DNA of 64,000 nt, taken from Pseudomonas putida. Lineage in GTDB: Bacteria; Pseudomonadota; Gammaproteobacteria; Pseudomonadales; Pseudomonadaceae. The position numbers were made by a program, and so were the translations under genes. Location: contig NZ_CP109603.1 of NCBI RefSeq assembly GCF_025905425.1, forward strand, positions 6,074,340 through 6,138,339. Reading direction: 5' to 3'. Shown one piece after another: positions 35,466-44,845 of this stretch (position 1 is the first letter of the stretch; the number at the start of each line of letters is the position of its first letter). The notes under the pieces were generated by a model. It saw nothing but the letters and a program-made list of their open reading frames with translations. It was not told the origin of the DNA and made no database searches.

Positions 35466-36329
35466 TCACGCGGTCTTGTCTTCCACGTGCAGGTACAGGT
35501 TGTCGATCAACCGGGTGTTACCCAGGTAAGCCGCAGCAATCACCACCAGGTCCCGATCATCGATCATGGCCGGGCGCAGGTTCACGGCGTGGCGAATTTC
35601 CAGGTAGTCCGGACGAAAACCCGCGGCGCTCAGTTGCGCCTGGCCTTCGGCTACCAGTGCCGCAAAGTCTCGCTGCCCACGACCAAGGGCCGCCCCGATG
35701 TGCTGCAGGGTGCGGTATAGCGCAGGCGCGGTAACACGTTGCTCGGGCGTGAGGTAGCCGTTGCGTGACGACAGCGCCAGGCCATCCTCGGCGCGCACGG
35801 TCGGCTCGCCGATGATCTGGATCGGCATGTTCAGGTCGCGCACCATGGCGCGGATCACCGCCAGCTGCTGGAAGTCTTTCTCGCCGAACACGGCCAGGTC
35901 TGGCTGGACCATGTTGAACAGCTTGCTGACCACCGTCGCCACGCCCTCGAAATGCCCTGGCCGGCTGGCGCCGCACAGGCCTTCGGAGAGTTGCGGCACG
36001 CTGACCCGGGTTTGCACGCTCATGCCGTCGGGGTACATCTCGTCGACAGTCGGGGCAAACAGCAAGTTGCAGCCGGCCTGGAGCAACCGTTCCTGGTCGG
36101 CGGCCAGGGTGCGCGGGTAGGTGGCGAGGTCTTCGTTGGCGCCGAACTGCAGCGGGTTGACGAAGATGCTGGCAACGACGAAGTCAGCCCGCTGGGCGGC
36201 CTTGGTCACCAGGGCGGCATGGCCGCTGTGCAGGTTGCCCATGGTCGGCACGAACGCGATACGCTTGCCTTCGCCGCGAGCGCGGCCAACGGCGGCGCGC
36301 AGTTCGCGGACGGTCTTGACTGTGTTCAT
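35466..36329 (-). CDS. panC: Pantothenate synthetase (pantoate--beta-alanine ligase)
   Basis: 287 residues from ATG 36329. Adenylate-forming motifs are [14 protein letters not shown] (HxGH class-I-synthetase-like) and FGEKDFQQL, with the KMSK-like region at ALSSRNGYL. It joins pantoate and beta-alanine using ATP to give pantothenate, the coenzyme A precursor. The start codon overlaps the panB stop by four bases (ATGA), so the two are translationally coupled in a panBC operon. Confidence 0.97.
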   Translation of the reverse strand: MNTVKTVRELRAAVGRARGEGKRIAFVPTMGNLHSGHAALVTKAAQRADFVVASIFVNPLQFGANEDLATYPRTLAADQERLLQAGCNLLFAPTVDEMYPDGMSVQTRVSVPQLSEGLCGASRPGHFEGVATVVSKLFNMVQPDLAVFGEKDFQQLAVIRAMVRDLNMPIQIIGEPTVRAEDGLALSSRNGYLTPEQRVTAPALYRTLQHIGAALGRGQRDFAALVAEGQAQLSAAGFRPDYLEIRHAVNLRPAMIDDRDLVVIAAAYLGNTRLIDNLYLHVEDKTA

Positions 36330-37126
36330 GCGCTGAACCCGTGTTCGCTGGCGGGGAAGCTTGCGTCCTTGACCGCTGTGACGTAGGCGGCGAGGGCGCT
36401 TTCGATGTCCGGCTGGCCGGCCATGAAGTTCTTCACGAACTTCGGTACCCGGCCACTCAGCGACAGGCCGAGCATGTCGTGCAGTACCAGTACCTGGCCA
36501 TCGGTGGCGCTGCCGGCGCCGATGCCGATCACCGGAATGCTCACGGCCTGGGTGATTTCCGCTGCCAGTTCGCTCGGCACGCATTCGAGCAGCAACATGG
36601 CCGCGCCGGCCTGCTCCAGGGCAATGGCATCGGCACGCATCTGCCGCGCCTGGGCTTCCTGACGGCCCTGCACCTTGTAACCGCCCAGCACATTGACGGT
36701 CTGTGGCGTCAGGCCCATGTGCGCGCACACCGGCACGCCACGCTCGGCCAGCAGGCGAATGGTCTCGGCCAGCCAGGCGGCGCCTTCGAGCTTGATCATG
36801 TGGGCGCCGGCCTGCATCAGCGTGGCGCAGTTGGCGAAGGCCTGCTCGGGGGTGGCGTGCGCCATGAACGGCAGGTCGGCCAGAATCAGCGCGCCATCGT
36901 TGCCACGCTTGACGCAGGCGGTGTGGTAGGCCATTTCCGCGGTGCTGACGGGCAGTGTGCTGTCGTGGCCCTGCAGGACCATCCCCAGCGAGTCGCCCAC
37001 CAGCAACACTTCGACACCGGCCTGGCTGGCGACCTTGGCGAAGGTGGCGTCGTAGCAGGTCAGCATGGTGATTTTTTCACCCTTGGCCTTGAGGCCATGC
37101 AGGGTGGTCAGGGTTACTTCAGGCAT
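36326..37126 (-). CDS. panB: 3-methyl-2-oxobutanoate hydroxymethyltransferase
   Basis: 266 residues from ATG 37126 ([31 protein letters not shown]). Metal-binding and folate-site motifs are [42 protein letters not shown] and [21 protein letters not shown]. It transfers a hydroxymethyl group from 5,10-methylene-THF to alpha-ketoisovalerate, the first committed step to pantothenate; the ketoacid comes from the ilvBNC pathway encoded later in this window. It overlaps panC by 4 bp. The 250-bp upstream gap contains an unusual cluster of TGTTAC repeats. Confidence 0.97.
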   Translation of the reverse strand: MPEVTLTTLHGLKAKGEKITMLTCYDATFAKVASQAGVEVLLVGDSLGMVLQGHDSTLPVSTAEMAYHTACVKRGNDGALILADLPFMAHATPEQAFANCATLMQAGAHMIKLEGAAWLAETIRLLAERGVPVCAHMGLTPQTVNVLGGYKVQGRQEAQARQMRADAIALEQAGAAMLLLECVPSELAAEITQAVSIPVIGIGAGSATDGQVLVLHDMLGLSLSGRVPKFVKNFMAGQPDIESALAAYVTAVKDASFPASEHGFSA

Positions 37127-37311
37127 GTAGGAAAATCCTCGTTCAGGCGCTGTTAAAACGACTGCATACAACGCGTGTAGTCATCTTCCGGAGCGGCACA
37201 TCATCGCGCGTGATGTTCGGGCACAGGTTCGTCCGGGCCTAAATACGGGTATGCGGCACTTGGGTGCCACACGGGACGCCTATAGTCGTGAGCGAGGTGT
37301 GGGAAGTCAAT

Positions 37312-37356
37312 CACCCTGTTACCGCATTGTTACGAACAGGGTGTTACTGGCGTTAC
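37312..37356. promoter_or_regulatory. Hairpin with cluster of TGTTAC repeats between folK and panB
   Basis: CACCCTGTT (37312-37320) pairs with AACAGGGTG (37335-37343). TGTTAC occurs at 37317, 37328 and 37342, and GTTAC again at 37352, with spacings of 11, 14 and 10 bases. The gap 37127-37376 holds no gene. The hairpin could be the folK terminator (minus strand). The repeats resemble the half-sites seen upstream of crcZ, but this may be chance. Confidence 0.45.
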
Positions 37357-37376
37357 CCTTGCCTGGAACGCCCGTA

Positions 37377-37856
37377 TTACAGGCGCTCGAGGCCGACGAA
37401 CGGGCAGGCGCTGAGCAGTTGCCCAAGGTCGCGGCCATCGGGCAGGCAGAAGCCGTCTGGCACCAGTTCGGCCAGTGGGTACAGCACGAAGGCGCGGGCG
37501 TGCATGTGGTAGTGCGGTACCTGCAGGCGCGGCACGTCGATCAGATGATCGCCGAACAGCAGGATATCCAGGTCGAGTGTGCGCGGGCCCCAACGCTCCT
37601 TGCGCACACGGCCCTGGTCATTTTCTATCGCCTGCAGGGCGTCGAGCAGGGCCAGCGGTTCGAGCGAGGTGTCGAGCGCCGCCACCGCGTTGGTGTAACG
37701 CGGTTGGCCAGGCAGCAGCGAGTCACTGGTGAACAGGCTCGAGGTGGCCACCAGGCGGGTGCCAACGGCCTGGTCGAGCGCCTGGAAGGCGTTTTGCAGT
37801 TGTTCTGCAGGTGCATCCAGGTTGCTGCCCAGGCCGATGTAGGCGCGCGTGGTCAC
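37377..37856 (-). CDS. folK: 2-amino-4-hydroxy-6-hydroxymethyldihydropteridine pyrophosphokinase
   Basis: 159 residues, full HPPK length. Signatures are RAYIGLGSNLDAP at the N-terminus and the catalytic loop GPRTLDLDILLFGD, which carries the Asp pair binding two magnesium ions. It pyrophosphorylates hydroxymethyl-dihydropterin, producing the substrate of FolP (13422-14273). The ATG overlaps the pcnB stop as ATGA, a coupling (pcnB-folK) widely conserved in gammaproteobacteria. Confidence 0.97.
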   Translation of the reverse strand: MTTRAYIGLGSNLDAPAEQLQNAFQALDQAVGTRLVATSSLFTSDSLLPGQPRYTNAVAALDTSLEPLALLDALQAIENDQGRVRKERWGPRTLDLDILLFGDHLIDVPRLQVPHYHMHARAFVLYPLAELVPDGFCLPDGRDLGQLLSACPFVGLERL

Positions 37857-39241
37857 TCAGATGCCTCGTCGCCACCACGTTTGCGCTTGCTGGGGCTACG
37901 TTTGCGCTTGCGCGGGCCTGCGCTGGTGCCTTCGTCGCGGCTGCCCAGCTCGCGGATCATGTCGCGGCGTTCGCTGTCATTGGCATCCTGGTAGTCAGTC
38001 CACCATTGGCCGAGGTCGTCGGTTTCCTCGCCAGCGCTTTCACGCAGCAGCAGGAAGTCGTAACCGGCCCGGAAGCGCGGGTTGTCGAGCAACTGGTCGG
38101 CGCGCTTGCCGCTGCGACGGGGCAGACGCTCCTGCATGTCCCAGATCTCGCGGATCGGCAGGGTGAAGCGCTTGGGGATGGCAATGCGCGCGCACTGTTC
38201 GGCGATCAGGTCGTGAGCCGCACCGTTCATGGCCGGGATCGGCGGCACACCCTGGTTCTGCAGGTGCAGTACACGGGCCGGCAGGGCTGGCCAGAGCAGC
38301 GCGGCGAAGAGGAAGGCCGGTGTGACGGGCTTGCCCTGCTTGACGCGCAGATCGGTGTTGTTCAGTGCCTGGCTGATCAGGGTGTGCGTGTAGGTCGGGC
38401 GCTCGTCCAGGGCTTGCGCACTGGCGGGGAACAAGGGCTCGAACAACTGCAGGTCGACCAGCATTTCGAAGGCAATCGCACCCTGGCCGGAGAGGAACAG
38501 CTTGAGGCTTTCCTCGAACAGGCGCGCAGGCGGGATTTCGCGCAGCAGCGGGGCCAACTCGCGGATCGGTTGAACCGTGTGCTTTTCGATACCGAAGTCG
38601 AGCTTGGCGGCGAAACGCACGGCACGCAGCATGCGCACCGGATCTTCCTGGTAGCGATGGGTCGGGTCGCCGATCAGGCGCAACAGGCGGTTGCGCACAT
38701 CGTGCACGCCGTTGGCGTAATCGAGGATGCGCTCGCTGACCGGATCGTAGTAGAGGGCATTGATGGTGAAGTCGCGGCGTTGCGCGTCTTCTTCCAAGGT
38801 GCCGTACACGTTGTCACGCAGGATGCGACCACTGGCATTGTGCGACGAACGGTGGGTATCACCTTGGTCGTCATCGGAGTGGTGGGCGCGGAAGGTGGCG
38901 ACTTCGATGATCTCACGGCCGAAATGCACGTGGACCAACTTGAAGCGGCGACCAATGATACGCGCGTTGCGAAACTCGGCACGGACCTGCTCGGGCGTGG
39001 CGCTGGTGGCGACGTCGAAATCTTTCGGCGTGATGCCCAGCATCAGGTCGCGGACACAGCCACCGACCAGGTATGCCTGGTAGCCCGCACTCTGCAGGCG
39101 CTCTACGATGTTCACCGCATGGCGGCTGAACTGGTGGCGTTGCAGCGAGTGTTGGCTCTTGTTGATCACCTCGGGCGTGGTGCGCCTGTGGTGCTGGCCC
39201 GGTACGGGTGGGCGGAACGACTGGAACAGCTTCTTCAGCAT
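37853..39241 (-). CDS. pcnB: Poly(A) polymerase I
   Basis: 462 residues from ATG 39241 (MLKKLFQSFRPP); GTG at 39250 would add three residues. The class II nucleotidyltransferase head shows AYLVGGCVRDLMLGITPKDFDVATSA with the metal-binding Asp pair. RRDFTINALYYDP and GDPTHRYQEDPVRMLRAVRFAAKL are family signatures distinguishing it from CCA-adding enzyme only weakly. The basic Lys/Arg-rich C-terminal tail (GPRKRKRSPSKRKRGG) is typical of PcnB. It adds poly(A) to RNA 3' ends and promotes decay. Its position after cbrB and crcZ is conserved in Pseudomonas. Confidence 0.95.
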   Translation of the reverse strand: MLKKLFQSFRPPVPGQHHRRTTPEVINKSQHSLQRHQFSRHAVNIVERLQSAGYQAYLVGGCVRDLMLGITPKDFDVATSATPEQVRAEFRNARIIGRRFKLVHVHFGREIIEVATFRAHHSDDDQGDTHRSSHNASGRILRDNVYGTLEEDAQRRDFTINALYYDPVSERILDYANGVHDVRNRLLRLIGDPTHRYQEDPVRMLRAVRFAAKLDFGIEKHTVQPIRELAPLLREIPPARLFEESLKLFLSGQGAIAFEMLVDLQLFEPLFPASAQALDERPTYTHTLISQALNNTDLRVKQGKPVTPAFLFAALLWPALPARVLHLQNQGVPPIPAMNGAAHDLIAEQCARIAIPKRFTLPIREIWDMQERLPRRSGKRADQLLDNPRFRAGYDFLLLRESAGEETDDLGQWWTDYQDANDSERRDMIRELGSRDEGTSAGPRKRKRSPSKRKRGGDEASE

Positions 39242-39372
39242 GGGATGCACTGTTTGAAGGAATGTTCGGCCAAGAATAGGAGAATGGCCGCATGATGGGC
39301 GGGGATTCTAGCATTTACTCAAGGAATGGTGTAGGCGGGTAGCAGGATGCCTGCCAGAAGGGAGAAACGACA

Positions 39373-39737
39373 AGGGGAGCCTAAGCTCCCCAAGAAGTCG
39401 TTGCGTGCTCTTATTATTTTTTTGCTGGGCTTCTTGTTTTTGTTGAGTGCCCTGTCCACAAATCGCAAAGCTTGTGGACGACCCCTAATCCAGGGGTAAA
39501 GAGCAAACGGATTGCTTTGGCCGCTGATGTCACGTTGATCTGTCGATCCAACCAGTTCAGGCGCTGCTTTTTAGTGCAGTTTTTGTTGTTCTCTACCTGG
39601 TCGTGGGGCAAGCCCCAAACACGCATCCTCTCCAAAAGAATCAGTTAGCTGCGCCTCCGCCGTCTTGTTTTTATTGTGCGTGAGCCGTTTCGTCTTGTTC
39701 TTATTCTGAGTTGCAGTGCTTGTTATTGTTTTTGTAC
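39373..39737 (-). ncRNA. crcZ: CrcZ small RNA (Hfq/Crc-sequestering RNA)
   Basis: Identified by position (between cbrB and pcnB) and content. The minus strand carries six A-rich CA motifs (AAnAAnAA type) at about 39720-39736, 39691-39709, 39661-39679, 39578-39594, 39428-39448 and 39408-39424. A sigma-54 promoter lies at 39747-39762 and a terminator hairpin GGGGAGC-TTAG-GCTCCCC at 39391-39374. In Pseudomonas, CrcZ is activated by CbrB and titrates the Hfq-Crc complex, lifting catabolite repression. Ends are inferred from promoter and hairpin and give about 365 nt. A 73-codon frame inside it (39414-39635) has no protein character. Confidence 0.93.
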
Positions 39738-39746
39738 TAAGCATAT

Positions 39747-39762
39747 AGCAGGTGCCGTGCCA
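39747..39762 (-). promoter_or_regulatory. Sigma-54 promoter of crcZ
   Basis: Read on the minus strand, TGGCACG (39762-39756), four bases, then CTGCT (39751-39747) match the RpoN consensus TGGCACG-N4-TTGCW, with the invariant GG (-24) and GC (-12). The predicted start point is near 39737, immediately before the first CA motif. Confidence 0.9.
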
Positions 39763-39838
39763 ACTTTTCGAAACCCAATGAAATCAAGGGTTTGAAGGTT
39801 TTTGGAGGATCTGGCCGGGCTGAAAATGGTGGGATTTC

Positions 39839-39911
39839 GTTACCGTACACCTCGGGAACTGTTACGCCTGAAAGCTTGGGTAACAGATTTTTGCGGGTGC
39901 TGATGTGTTAC
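39839..39911 (-). promoter_or_regulatory. CbrB-type upstream activating sites of crcZ
   Basis: CTGTTAC (39859-39865) and GTAACAG (39880-39886) form a perfect 7-bp dyad with a 14-bp spacer. Single half-sites GTTAC occur at 39839-39843 and TGTTAC at 39906-39911. The dyad lies about 100-125 bp upstream of the -24 element, the normal distance for an enhancer-binding protein. It resembles the TGTTAC/GTAACA sites described for CbrB. Confidence 0.8.
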
Positions 39912-39934
39912 CTGGGGTGTGCGTGGTGGTTTTG

Positions 39935-40004
39935 CCGGCCCTTTCGCGGGCAAGCCCGCTCCCACAAGCATCTGTGGGAGCGGGCTTGCCCGCGAAAGGG
40001 CCAG
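39935..40004. repeat. REP pair (inverted) between cbrB and crcZ
   Basis: CCCTTTCGCGGGCAAGCCCG begins at about 39939 and its inverted copy ends at about 40000 with only a short centre, giving a long near-perfect palindrome. It sits 16 bases after the cbrB stop and between cbrB and the crcZ enhancer sites, so it may insulate cbrB transcription from crcZ. Confidence 0.9.
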
Positions 40005-40020
40005 TCAGGCCCGCAGAGTA

Positions 40021-41460
40021 TTACTCGCTGGTAGCGTTGCTCTTGCGCCGCGGGATGCCCAGGCGCTGGCGGCGTTCCCACAGGCATTTGCGGCTGACGC
40101 CGAGCTTGCGTGCCAGCTCTGTCTCGGTCATGTGGTCCTGGTGCTCAAGGACGAAGTGCTGGAAGTAGTCCTCCAGCGACAAATCCTCGGTGGGCTCATG
40201 GCTGGCATTGCCGGCACCGGCCACGGACAGGGCATTGTCGAGGATGTCGTCGTCGTCCAGGTCGCTCAGTTCGATGTCGATGCCCAGCAGGTCGGCAGAA
40301 ATTTCCGCGCTCTCGCTGAGAATCACCGCACGCTCCACGGCGTTTTCCAGCTCGCGCACGTTACCCGGCCAGCTGTAGTGACGAATGGCCTGCTCGGCGT
40401 CGGCGGCAAAATGCAGGTCATCACGGCCGATGCGCGCGCTCTGACGCGCCAGGAAGGCGCTGGCAATCTCGTTGACGTCGCTGCCGCGCTCACGCAGGGC
40501 GGGCAGTTTCAGGGCGATCACATGCAGGCGGTAATAAAGGTCTTCACGGAACTGGCCGGCCTTGGCCAGGTTCTTCAGGTCGCGGTGAGTTGCCGCGATG
40601 AGGCGCACGTCGACCTTTTGCGACTGCACCGAGCCCACCCGGCGAATTTCGCCTTCCTGCAGCACGCGCAGCAGGCGCGCCTGCGCTTCCAGCGGTAATT
40701 CGCCGATTTCGTCGAGGAACAAGGTGCCGCCGTCCGCCGCTTCCACCAGCCCGGCGCGCCCTGCGCTGGCGCCGGTGAAGGCGCCTTTTTCGTGGCCGAA
40801 CAGCTCGGACTCGATCAGGGTCTCGGGAATGGCCGCGCAGTTCACCGAAATCATCGGTGCCTTGGCCCGGCGTGACAGGTTGTGCAGGGCGCGGGCGACC
40901 AGCTCCTTGCCGGTACCCGATTCGCCCTGGATCAGCACATTGGAGTCAGTCGGCGCGACCTTGCGGATCTTGCTGTACATGTCCTGCATCGGCGGGCACG
41001 AGCCGATGATGCCGATCTCGCCATTGGCAGACGCGCTGCTGCCCTTGTCGGCAGCGGCGGCCTTGCCGTTGCTGCGCGGCTCGGCGGCCGGTGCAGCAGC
41101 GGGTGCGCTTTGCCGGTCGCGCAGAATGCGTGCCACGGCCTGGAGCATCTCGTCGTGGTCGAAGGGCTTGGCGATGTAGTCCACCGCGCCCATTTTCATC
41201 GAGTCCACTGCCGAGCGCAGGCTGGCATAGCTGGTCATGATCAGCACCGGGGTGCCCTGGCCGAGCTTGATCAGCTCGGTGCCAGGTGCGCCGGGCAGGC
41301 GCAGGTCGCTGACGATCAGGTCGAAGGTGGCAATGCTGAAGCGTTCCTGGGCTTCCTGCACCGAGCCGGCTTCGCTGACTTGGTACTGGTTCCGCTCAAG
41401 CAGACGACGCAAGGCCGAGCGGATGATGGTTTCGTCTTCGACGATCAGAATGTGCGGCAT
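40021..41460 (-). CDS. cbrB: CbrB sigma-54-dependent response regulator
   Basis: 479 residues with the NtrC layout. The receiver has acidic pocket E8-D9, phospho-acceptor Asp52 and Lys in IAKPF. A linker at ~120-150 is rich in Ala/Ser. The AAA+ domain has Walker A GESGTGKE, the sigma-54-contacting loop GAFTGA (intact), Walker [14 protein letters not shown] and the arginine finger region. A C-terminal Fis-type helix-turn-helix follows ([28 protein letters not shown]). CbrB activates crcZ and amino-acid/carbon use genes. It is separated from cbrA by 4 bp. Confidence 0.97.
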   Translation of the reverse strand: MPHILIVEDETIIRSALRRLLERNQYQVSEAGSVQEAQERFSIATFDLIVSDLRLPGAPGTELIKLGQGTPVLIMTSYASLRSAVDSMKMGAVDYIAKPFDHDEMLQAVARILRDRQSAPAAAPAAEPRSNGKAAAADKGSSASANGEIGIIGSCPPMQDMYSKIRKVAPTDSNVLIQGESGTGKELVARALHNLSRRAKAPMISVNCAAIPETLIESELFGHEKGAFTGASAGRAGLVEAADGGTLFLDEIGELPLEAQARLLRVLQEGEIRRVGSVQSQKVDVRLIAATHRDLKNLAKAGQFREDLYYRLHVIALKLPALRERGSDVNEIASAFLARQSARIGRDDLHFAADAEQAIRHYSWPGNVRELENAVERAVILSESAEISADLLGIDIELSDLDDDDILDNALSVAGAGNASHEPTEDLSLEDYFQHFVLEHQDHMTETELARKLGVSRKCLWERRQRLGIPRRKSNATSE

Positions 41461-41464
41461 TGAT

Positions 41465-44440
41465 TCAATTCTCTCGACGGTCTCGAATTTCAGGGGACGT
41501 CGCTACGACATGCCGGGGCAGGGTCACGCGGATCCGGGTGCCACGTTGCCGTTCGATGTCGGCCGGGCTGTCGATGGTGATTTGCCCATAATGCTCTTCC
41601 ACGATGGAATAGACCAGAGCGAGCCCCAGTCCGGTTCCTTCGCCCGGGTCCTTGGTGGTGAAGAAGGGTTCGAACAGGCGGTCCATGATGCTTTTCGGTA
41701 TCCCGCTGCCCTCGTCCTCGACGATCAGATCGACCGTGTGCTCGCTGACTTCGCTGCGCACGCGCACGGCGCTGCCGGGCGGCGACGCATCGCGGGCATT
41801 GGAGAGCAGGTTGATCAGCACCTGGGCCAGGCGCTGGGGATCCCCTTCGGCCCAATGTTCCGGGTCGCAGAGGTTGAAGAACTGTACTTCGAAATTGCGC
41901 CGGTTCAACGCCAGCAGACCGATGGCATCCTGCGCCACTTCGGCCAGGCACACCGGCTCTTCGCTGTTCTGGTGGCTGCCCCCGGCATGGGCGAAGCTCA
42001 TCAACGACTGGACGATGCGCGAGACCCTTTTGGTCTGTTCGAGAATCTGGCTCGACAGCTCGGTGATCTCGCCGTCGCCCTCGCGCTCCTCGCGCAGGTT
42101 CTGCGCCAGGCAAGCGATGCCGGTGATCGGGTTGCCGATTTCGTGGGCCACGCCTGCGGCCAGGCGGCCGATGCTGGCCAGCCGCTCGGAGTGCACCAGC
42201 TTGTCTTCCAGGGCCTGGGTTTCGGTCAGGTCTTCGACCAGCAGCACCAGGCCACTGTTACCCGGTGCCAGTGGCTCGTCGATGGCGGCCTTGTGCAGGT
42301 TCAGCCAGCGGGGTTGCCCGTCGAGGGCCAGGCGTTGTTTGTGCAGGTGTTCGTCGGGCACGTCGATGAAGCCTTGCAGCAGGCCGCGCCAGGGTTCGCC
42401 GATGGTCACCAGACGCGACCCTACCACGTGCTTGGCTGCAATGCCGGTGAGCTCTTCCATGGCCTTGTTCCACATCAGGATCTCCTGGTCCTTGGCCAGG
42501 GAGCAGACGCCCATGGGCAGTTCTTGCAGGGTCTGGCGGTGGTAGCGGCGCAGGGCGTCGAGCTCGGCGGCAAGGCCGGTCAGGCGCGAGTGATAGTCTT
42601 CAAGCCGGCTCTCGATGAAGTGAATGTCTTCGGTGACATAGTTTTCGTTGCCGGACTTGTAGGGCAGGAAGGTCTCGACCATGTCCTGGGCCACGCTCGG
42701 GCCCATGAGGCCCGAGAGGTTGGCCTCGATGCGATCGCGCAGGCGGCGCAGCGCATAGGGGCGGCGCTCGTCGAACGGCAGGTAGAGGTCGCGCAGGGCC
42801 TGTTCGACTTCCTTCTGTGCGGCCTTGGCGCCCAGCGGCTTGGCCAGCTGGGTGGCGAACTCCTGGGGCGAGGCCGCATGCAGCTCGCGGCGCTGGGGCC
42901 GGCGCACGTTGTCCACTGCGCACGCTTCGGCGGCGCTGACCTCTTCGCTGCTGGCATTGGTAAACAGCGAGATCAGGGTAAACAGTAAGACGTTGGCCGC
43001 CAGCGAGGCGATGGCCGCCATGTGCCAGCTGGTGTCGTCGAGCACATAGATCATGTCCAGCAGCGGGATGTAGAAGCCCTGCAGGTTGCCCAGCAGCGGC
43101 AGCAGCATGGTCACCATCCACACCAGGGTGCCGGCCAAAAGGCCGGCGATGAAACCGCGGCGATTGGCGGTCGGCCAGTACAATACCGAGAGCACACCCG
43201 GCAGGAACTGCAAGGTGGCGACAAAGGCGACGATGCCCAGGTTGGCCAGGCTTTGGTGGTTGTTCTGGGTCAGGTAGAACATGAAGCCGGCAGTGATGAT
43301 GGCGACGATCAGCGCGCGACGGGTCCACTTCAGCCAGCGGTAGATGTTGCCTTCGGCTGGCGGCTGGTAGAGCGGCAGCACCAGGTGGTTGAGGGCCATG
43401 CCCGAGAGCGCCAGGGTGGTGACGATGATCAGCCCGCTAGCGGCTGACAGCCCGCCGATGTAGGCCAGCAGCGCCAGCGCCTTGTTGTTGGCCGCGATGC
43501 CGAGCCCCAGGGTGAAGTACTCCGGGTTGGTGCTGGCGCCCAGGCGCAGGCCGGCCCACAGCACCAGCGGCACGGCCAAGCTCATCAGCAGCAGGAACAG
43601 CGGCAGGCCCCAGCTGGCACTGACCAGCGAGCGCGGGTTGAGGTTTTCGGTGAAAGCCATGTGGTACATGTGCGGCATGACGATGGCCGAGGCGAAGAAC
43701 ACCAGCAGCAGGGTACGCCATGGCCCTTCCTGCAGCGGGGTGTGCAGTGCGGCCAGGGCGGTCTGGTTCTGCAGCAGCCAGACTTCCAGCTCGTGCGGGC
43801 CGCCGAACACGCCGTACAAGGCGTACAGCCCGATACCGCCCAAGGCGAGCAGTTTGATCACCGACTCGAAGGCAATGGCGAACACCAGCCCTTCGTGCTT
43901 CTCGCGCGTGGCGATATGCCGCGAACCGAAGAAGATGGTGAACAGGATGATCAGCGCACAGAACGCGAATGCCACCCTTGCCTTGACGGGCTCGCCGGTC
44001 AGGATGCTGATCGAATCGGCGACTGCCTGGATCTGCAGGGCCAGCAATGGCAAGACGCCGATCAGCATGATGAGGGTGGTCAGCGCGCCGGCCCAGGTGC
44101 TACGGAAACGAAACGCCAGCAGGTCGGCCAGTGACGATAGCTGATAGGTGCGGGTGATTTTGAGGATCGGGTAGAGCAGCACCGGCGCCAGCAGGAAGGC
44201 CCCGGAGACCCCCAGGTAACAGGCCAGGAAGCCATAGCCGTACTGGTAGGCCAGGCCGACCGAGCCATAGAAGGCCCAGGCACTGGCATACACGCCCAGC
44301 GACAGGGTGTAGGTCAGCGGGTGGCGAATGATCGAACGGGGAATCAGCCCGCGCTCGCTGATCCAGGCCACGCCGAACAGCACCATCAGGTACGCGGCGC
44401 TGATCAGGATCATCTGGGTCAGGCTAAAGCTCATCGGCAT
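41465..44440 (-). CDS. cbrA: CbrA sensor histidine kinase with SLC5-like transporter domain
   Basis: 991 residues from ATG 44440 (the second ATG two codons later is an equally possible start). An N-terminal sodium:solute symporter (SLC5)-like module with about 12-13 membrane helices (~5-510) is followed by a STAC-like helical linker. A PAS domain comes next ([27 protein letters not shown]). HisKA has phospho-acceptor His766 in GVAHEIGNP. The HATPase_c has N-box NLLSNARDA and G-boxes DEGSGIP and GTGLGLAL. It phosphorylates CbrB; histidine-type transport has been proposed for the SLC5 part. It overlaps cbrX by 17 bp. Confidence 0.97.
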   Translation of the reverse strand: MPMSFSLTQMILISAAYLMVLFGVAWISERGLIPRSIIRHPLTYTLSLGVYASAWAFYGSVGLAYQYGYGFLACYLGVSGAFLLAPVLLYPILKITRTYQLSSLADLLAFRFRSTWAGALTTLIMLIGVLPLLALQIQAVADSISILTGEPVKARVAFAFCALIILFTIFFGSRHIATREKHEGLVFAIAFESVIKLLALGGIGLYALYGVFGGPHELEVWLLQNQTALAALHTPLQEGPWRTLLLVFFASAIVMPHMYHMAFTENLNPRSLVSASWGLPLFLLLMSLAVPLVLWAGLRLGASTNPEYFTLGLGIAANNKALALLAYIGGLSAASGLIIVTTLALSGMALNHLVLPLYQPPAEGNIYRWLKWTRRALIVAIITAGFMFYLTQNNHQSLANLGIVAFVATLQFLPGVLSVLYWPTANRRGFIAGLLAGTLVWMVTMLLPLLGNLQGFYIPLLDMIYVLDDTSWHMAAIASLAANVLLFTLISLFTNASSEEVSAAEACAVDNVRRPQRRELHAASPQEFATQLAKPLGAKAAQKEVEQALRDLYLPFDERRPYALRRLRDRIEANLSGLMGPSVAQDMVETFLPYKSGNENYVTEDIHFIESRLEDYHSRLTGLAAELDALRRYHRQTLQELPMGVCSLAKDQEILMWNKAMEELTGIAAKHVVGSRLVTIGEPWRGLLQGFIDVPDEHLHKQRLALDGQPRWLNLHKAAIDEPLAPGNSGLVLLVEDLTETQALEDKLVHSERLASIGRLAAGVAHEIGNPITGIACLAQNLREEREGDGEITELSSQILEQTKRVSRIVQSLMSFAHAGGSHQNSEEPVCLAEVAQDAIGLLALNRRNFEVQFFNLCDPEHWAEGDPQRLAQVLINLLSNARDASPPGSAVRVRSEVSEHTVDLIVEDEGSGIPKSIMDRLFEPFFTTKDPGEGTGLGLALVYSIVEEHYGQITIDSPADIERQRGTRIRVTLPRHVVATSPEIRDRREN

Positions 44441-44600
44441 CTCGTTGGCTCTGCAGGATGAAGGTGACGACGATCAGGATCAGCCAGAGCAGGTAGGGGC
44501 GGTACCAGGCTCCGGTCGGTTCGATCCACCAGTCCATGATGGCCGGGGAGAACAGGTAGATCCCCACGACCAGAAGCAGGACCAAACGATAGATGTACAT
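44424..44600 (-). CDS. cbrX: CbrX small membrane protein overlapping cbrA start
   Basis: 58 residues (MYIYRLVLLLVVGIYLFSPA at the N-terminus, QSQRDADEL at the end), ATG at 44600, TAG at 44424-44426. Two membrane helices (~4-22 and ~36-50) flank a Trp-rich loop DWWIEPTGAWYRP. A GAGG ribosome-binding site lies seven bases before the ATG. The stop codon lies inside cbrA, 17 bases past the first cbrA ATG, and cbrA has no strong ribosome-binding site of its own, so CbrA translation is probably coupled to CbrX. From memory, a short ORF of this name has been described upstream of cbrA in P. putida. Confidence 0.88.
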   Translation of the reverse strand: MYIYRLVLLLVVGIYLFSPAIMDWWIEPTGAWYRPYLLWLILIVVTFILQSQRDADEL

Positions 44601-44634
44601 GCTGGCCTCGATGGTTGGGCGCTGCGGGCTTGGA

Positions 44635-44643
44635 CTTATTATT
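44635..44643 (-). promoter_or_regulatory. A-rich CA motif in the cbrX leader (candidate Hfq/Crc site)
   Basis: On the minus strand the leader reads AATAATAAG, matching the AAnAAnAA motif bound by Hfq with Crc, 35 bases before the cbrX ATG. Repression here would close a loop, because CbrAB drive CrcZ, which removes Hfq/Crc. Confidence 0.5.
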
Positions 44644-44741
44644 GGCGCAAAAGATTGGGCGGATGCTAGCGGGAATCGGTGGGGTTAGCCAAGGGTTTGA
44701 AATTATTGGGCTTTTGTTTTTGAGCGGTAGGTTGCCTGTGC

Positions 44742-44836
44742 GGGCCTCTTCGCGGGCAAGCCCGCTTCTACAGGTACTGCACCGCTTGGAAGTACGGTGG
44801 AAATCCTGTGGGAGCGGGCTTGCCCGCGAAGAGGCC
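44742..44836. repeat. REP pair (inverted) between gluQRS and cbrX
   Basis: GGCCTCTTCGCGGGCAAGCC begins at about 44744 and the inverted copy ends at about 44836, with about 32 bp between the copies. The left copy carries TTCT in place of TCCC in its tail, so the doublet is slightly degenerate. Confidence 0.88.
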
Positions 44837-44845
44837 GTGGAGGAC

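Noticed and set aside
39414..39635. 73-codon minus-strand frame in the cbrB-pcnB gap
   Set aside because: It lies wholly within crcZ; the A-rich codons derive from CA motifs and the RNA features explain the sequence better.
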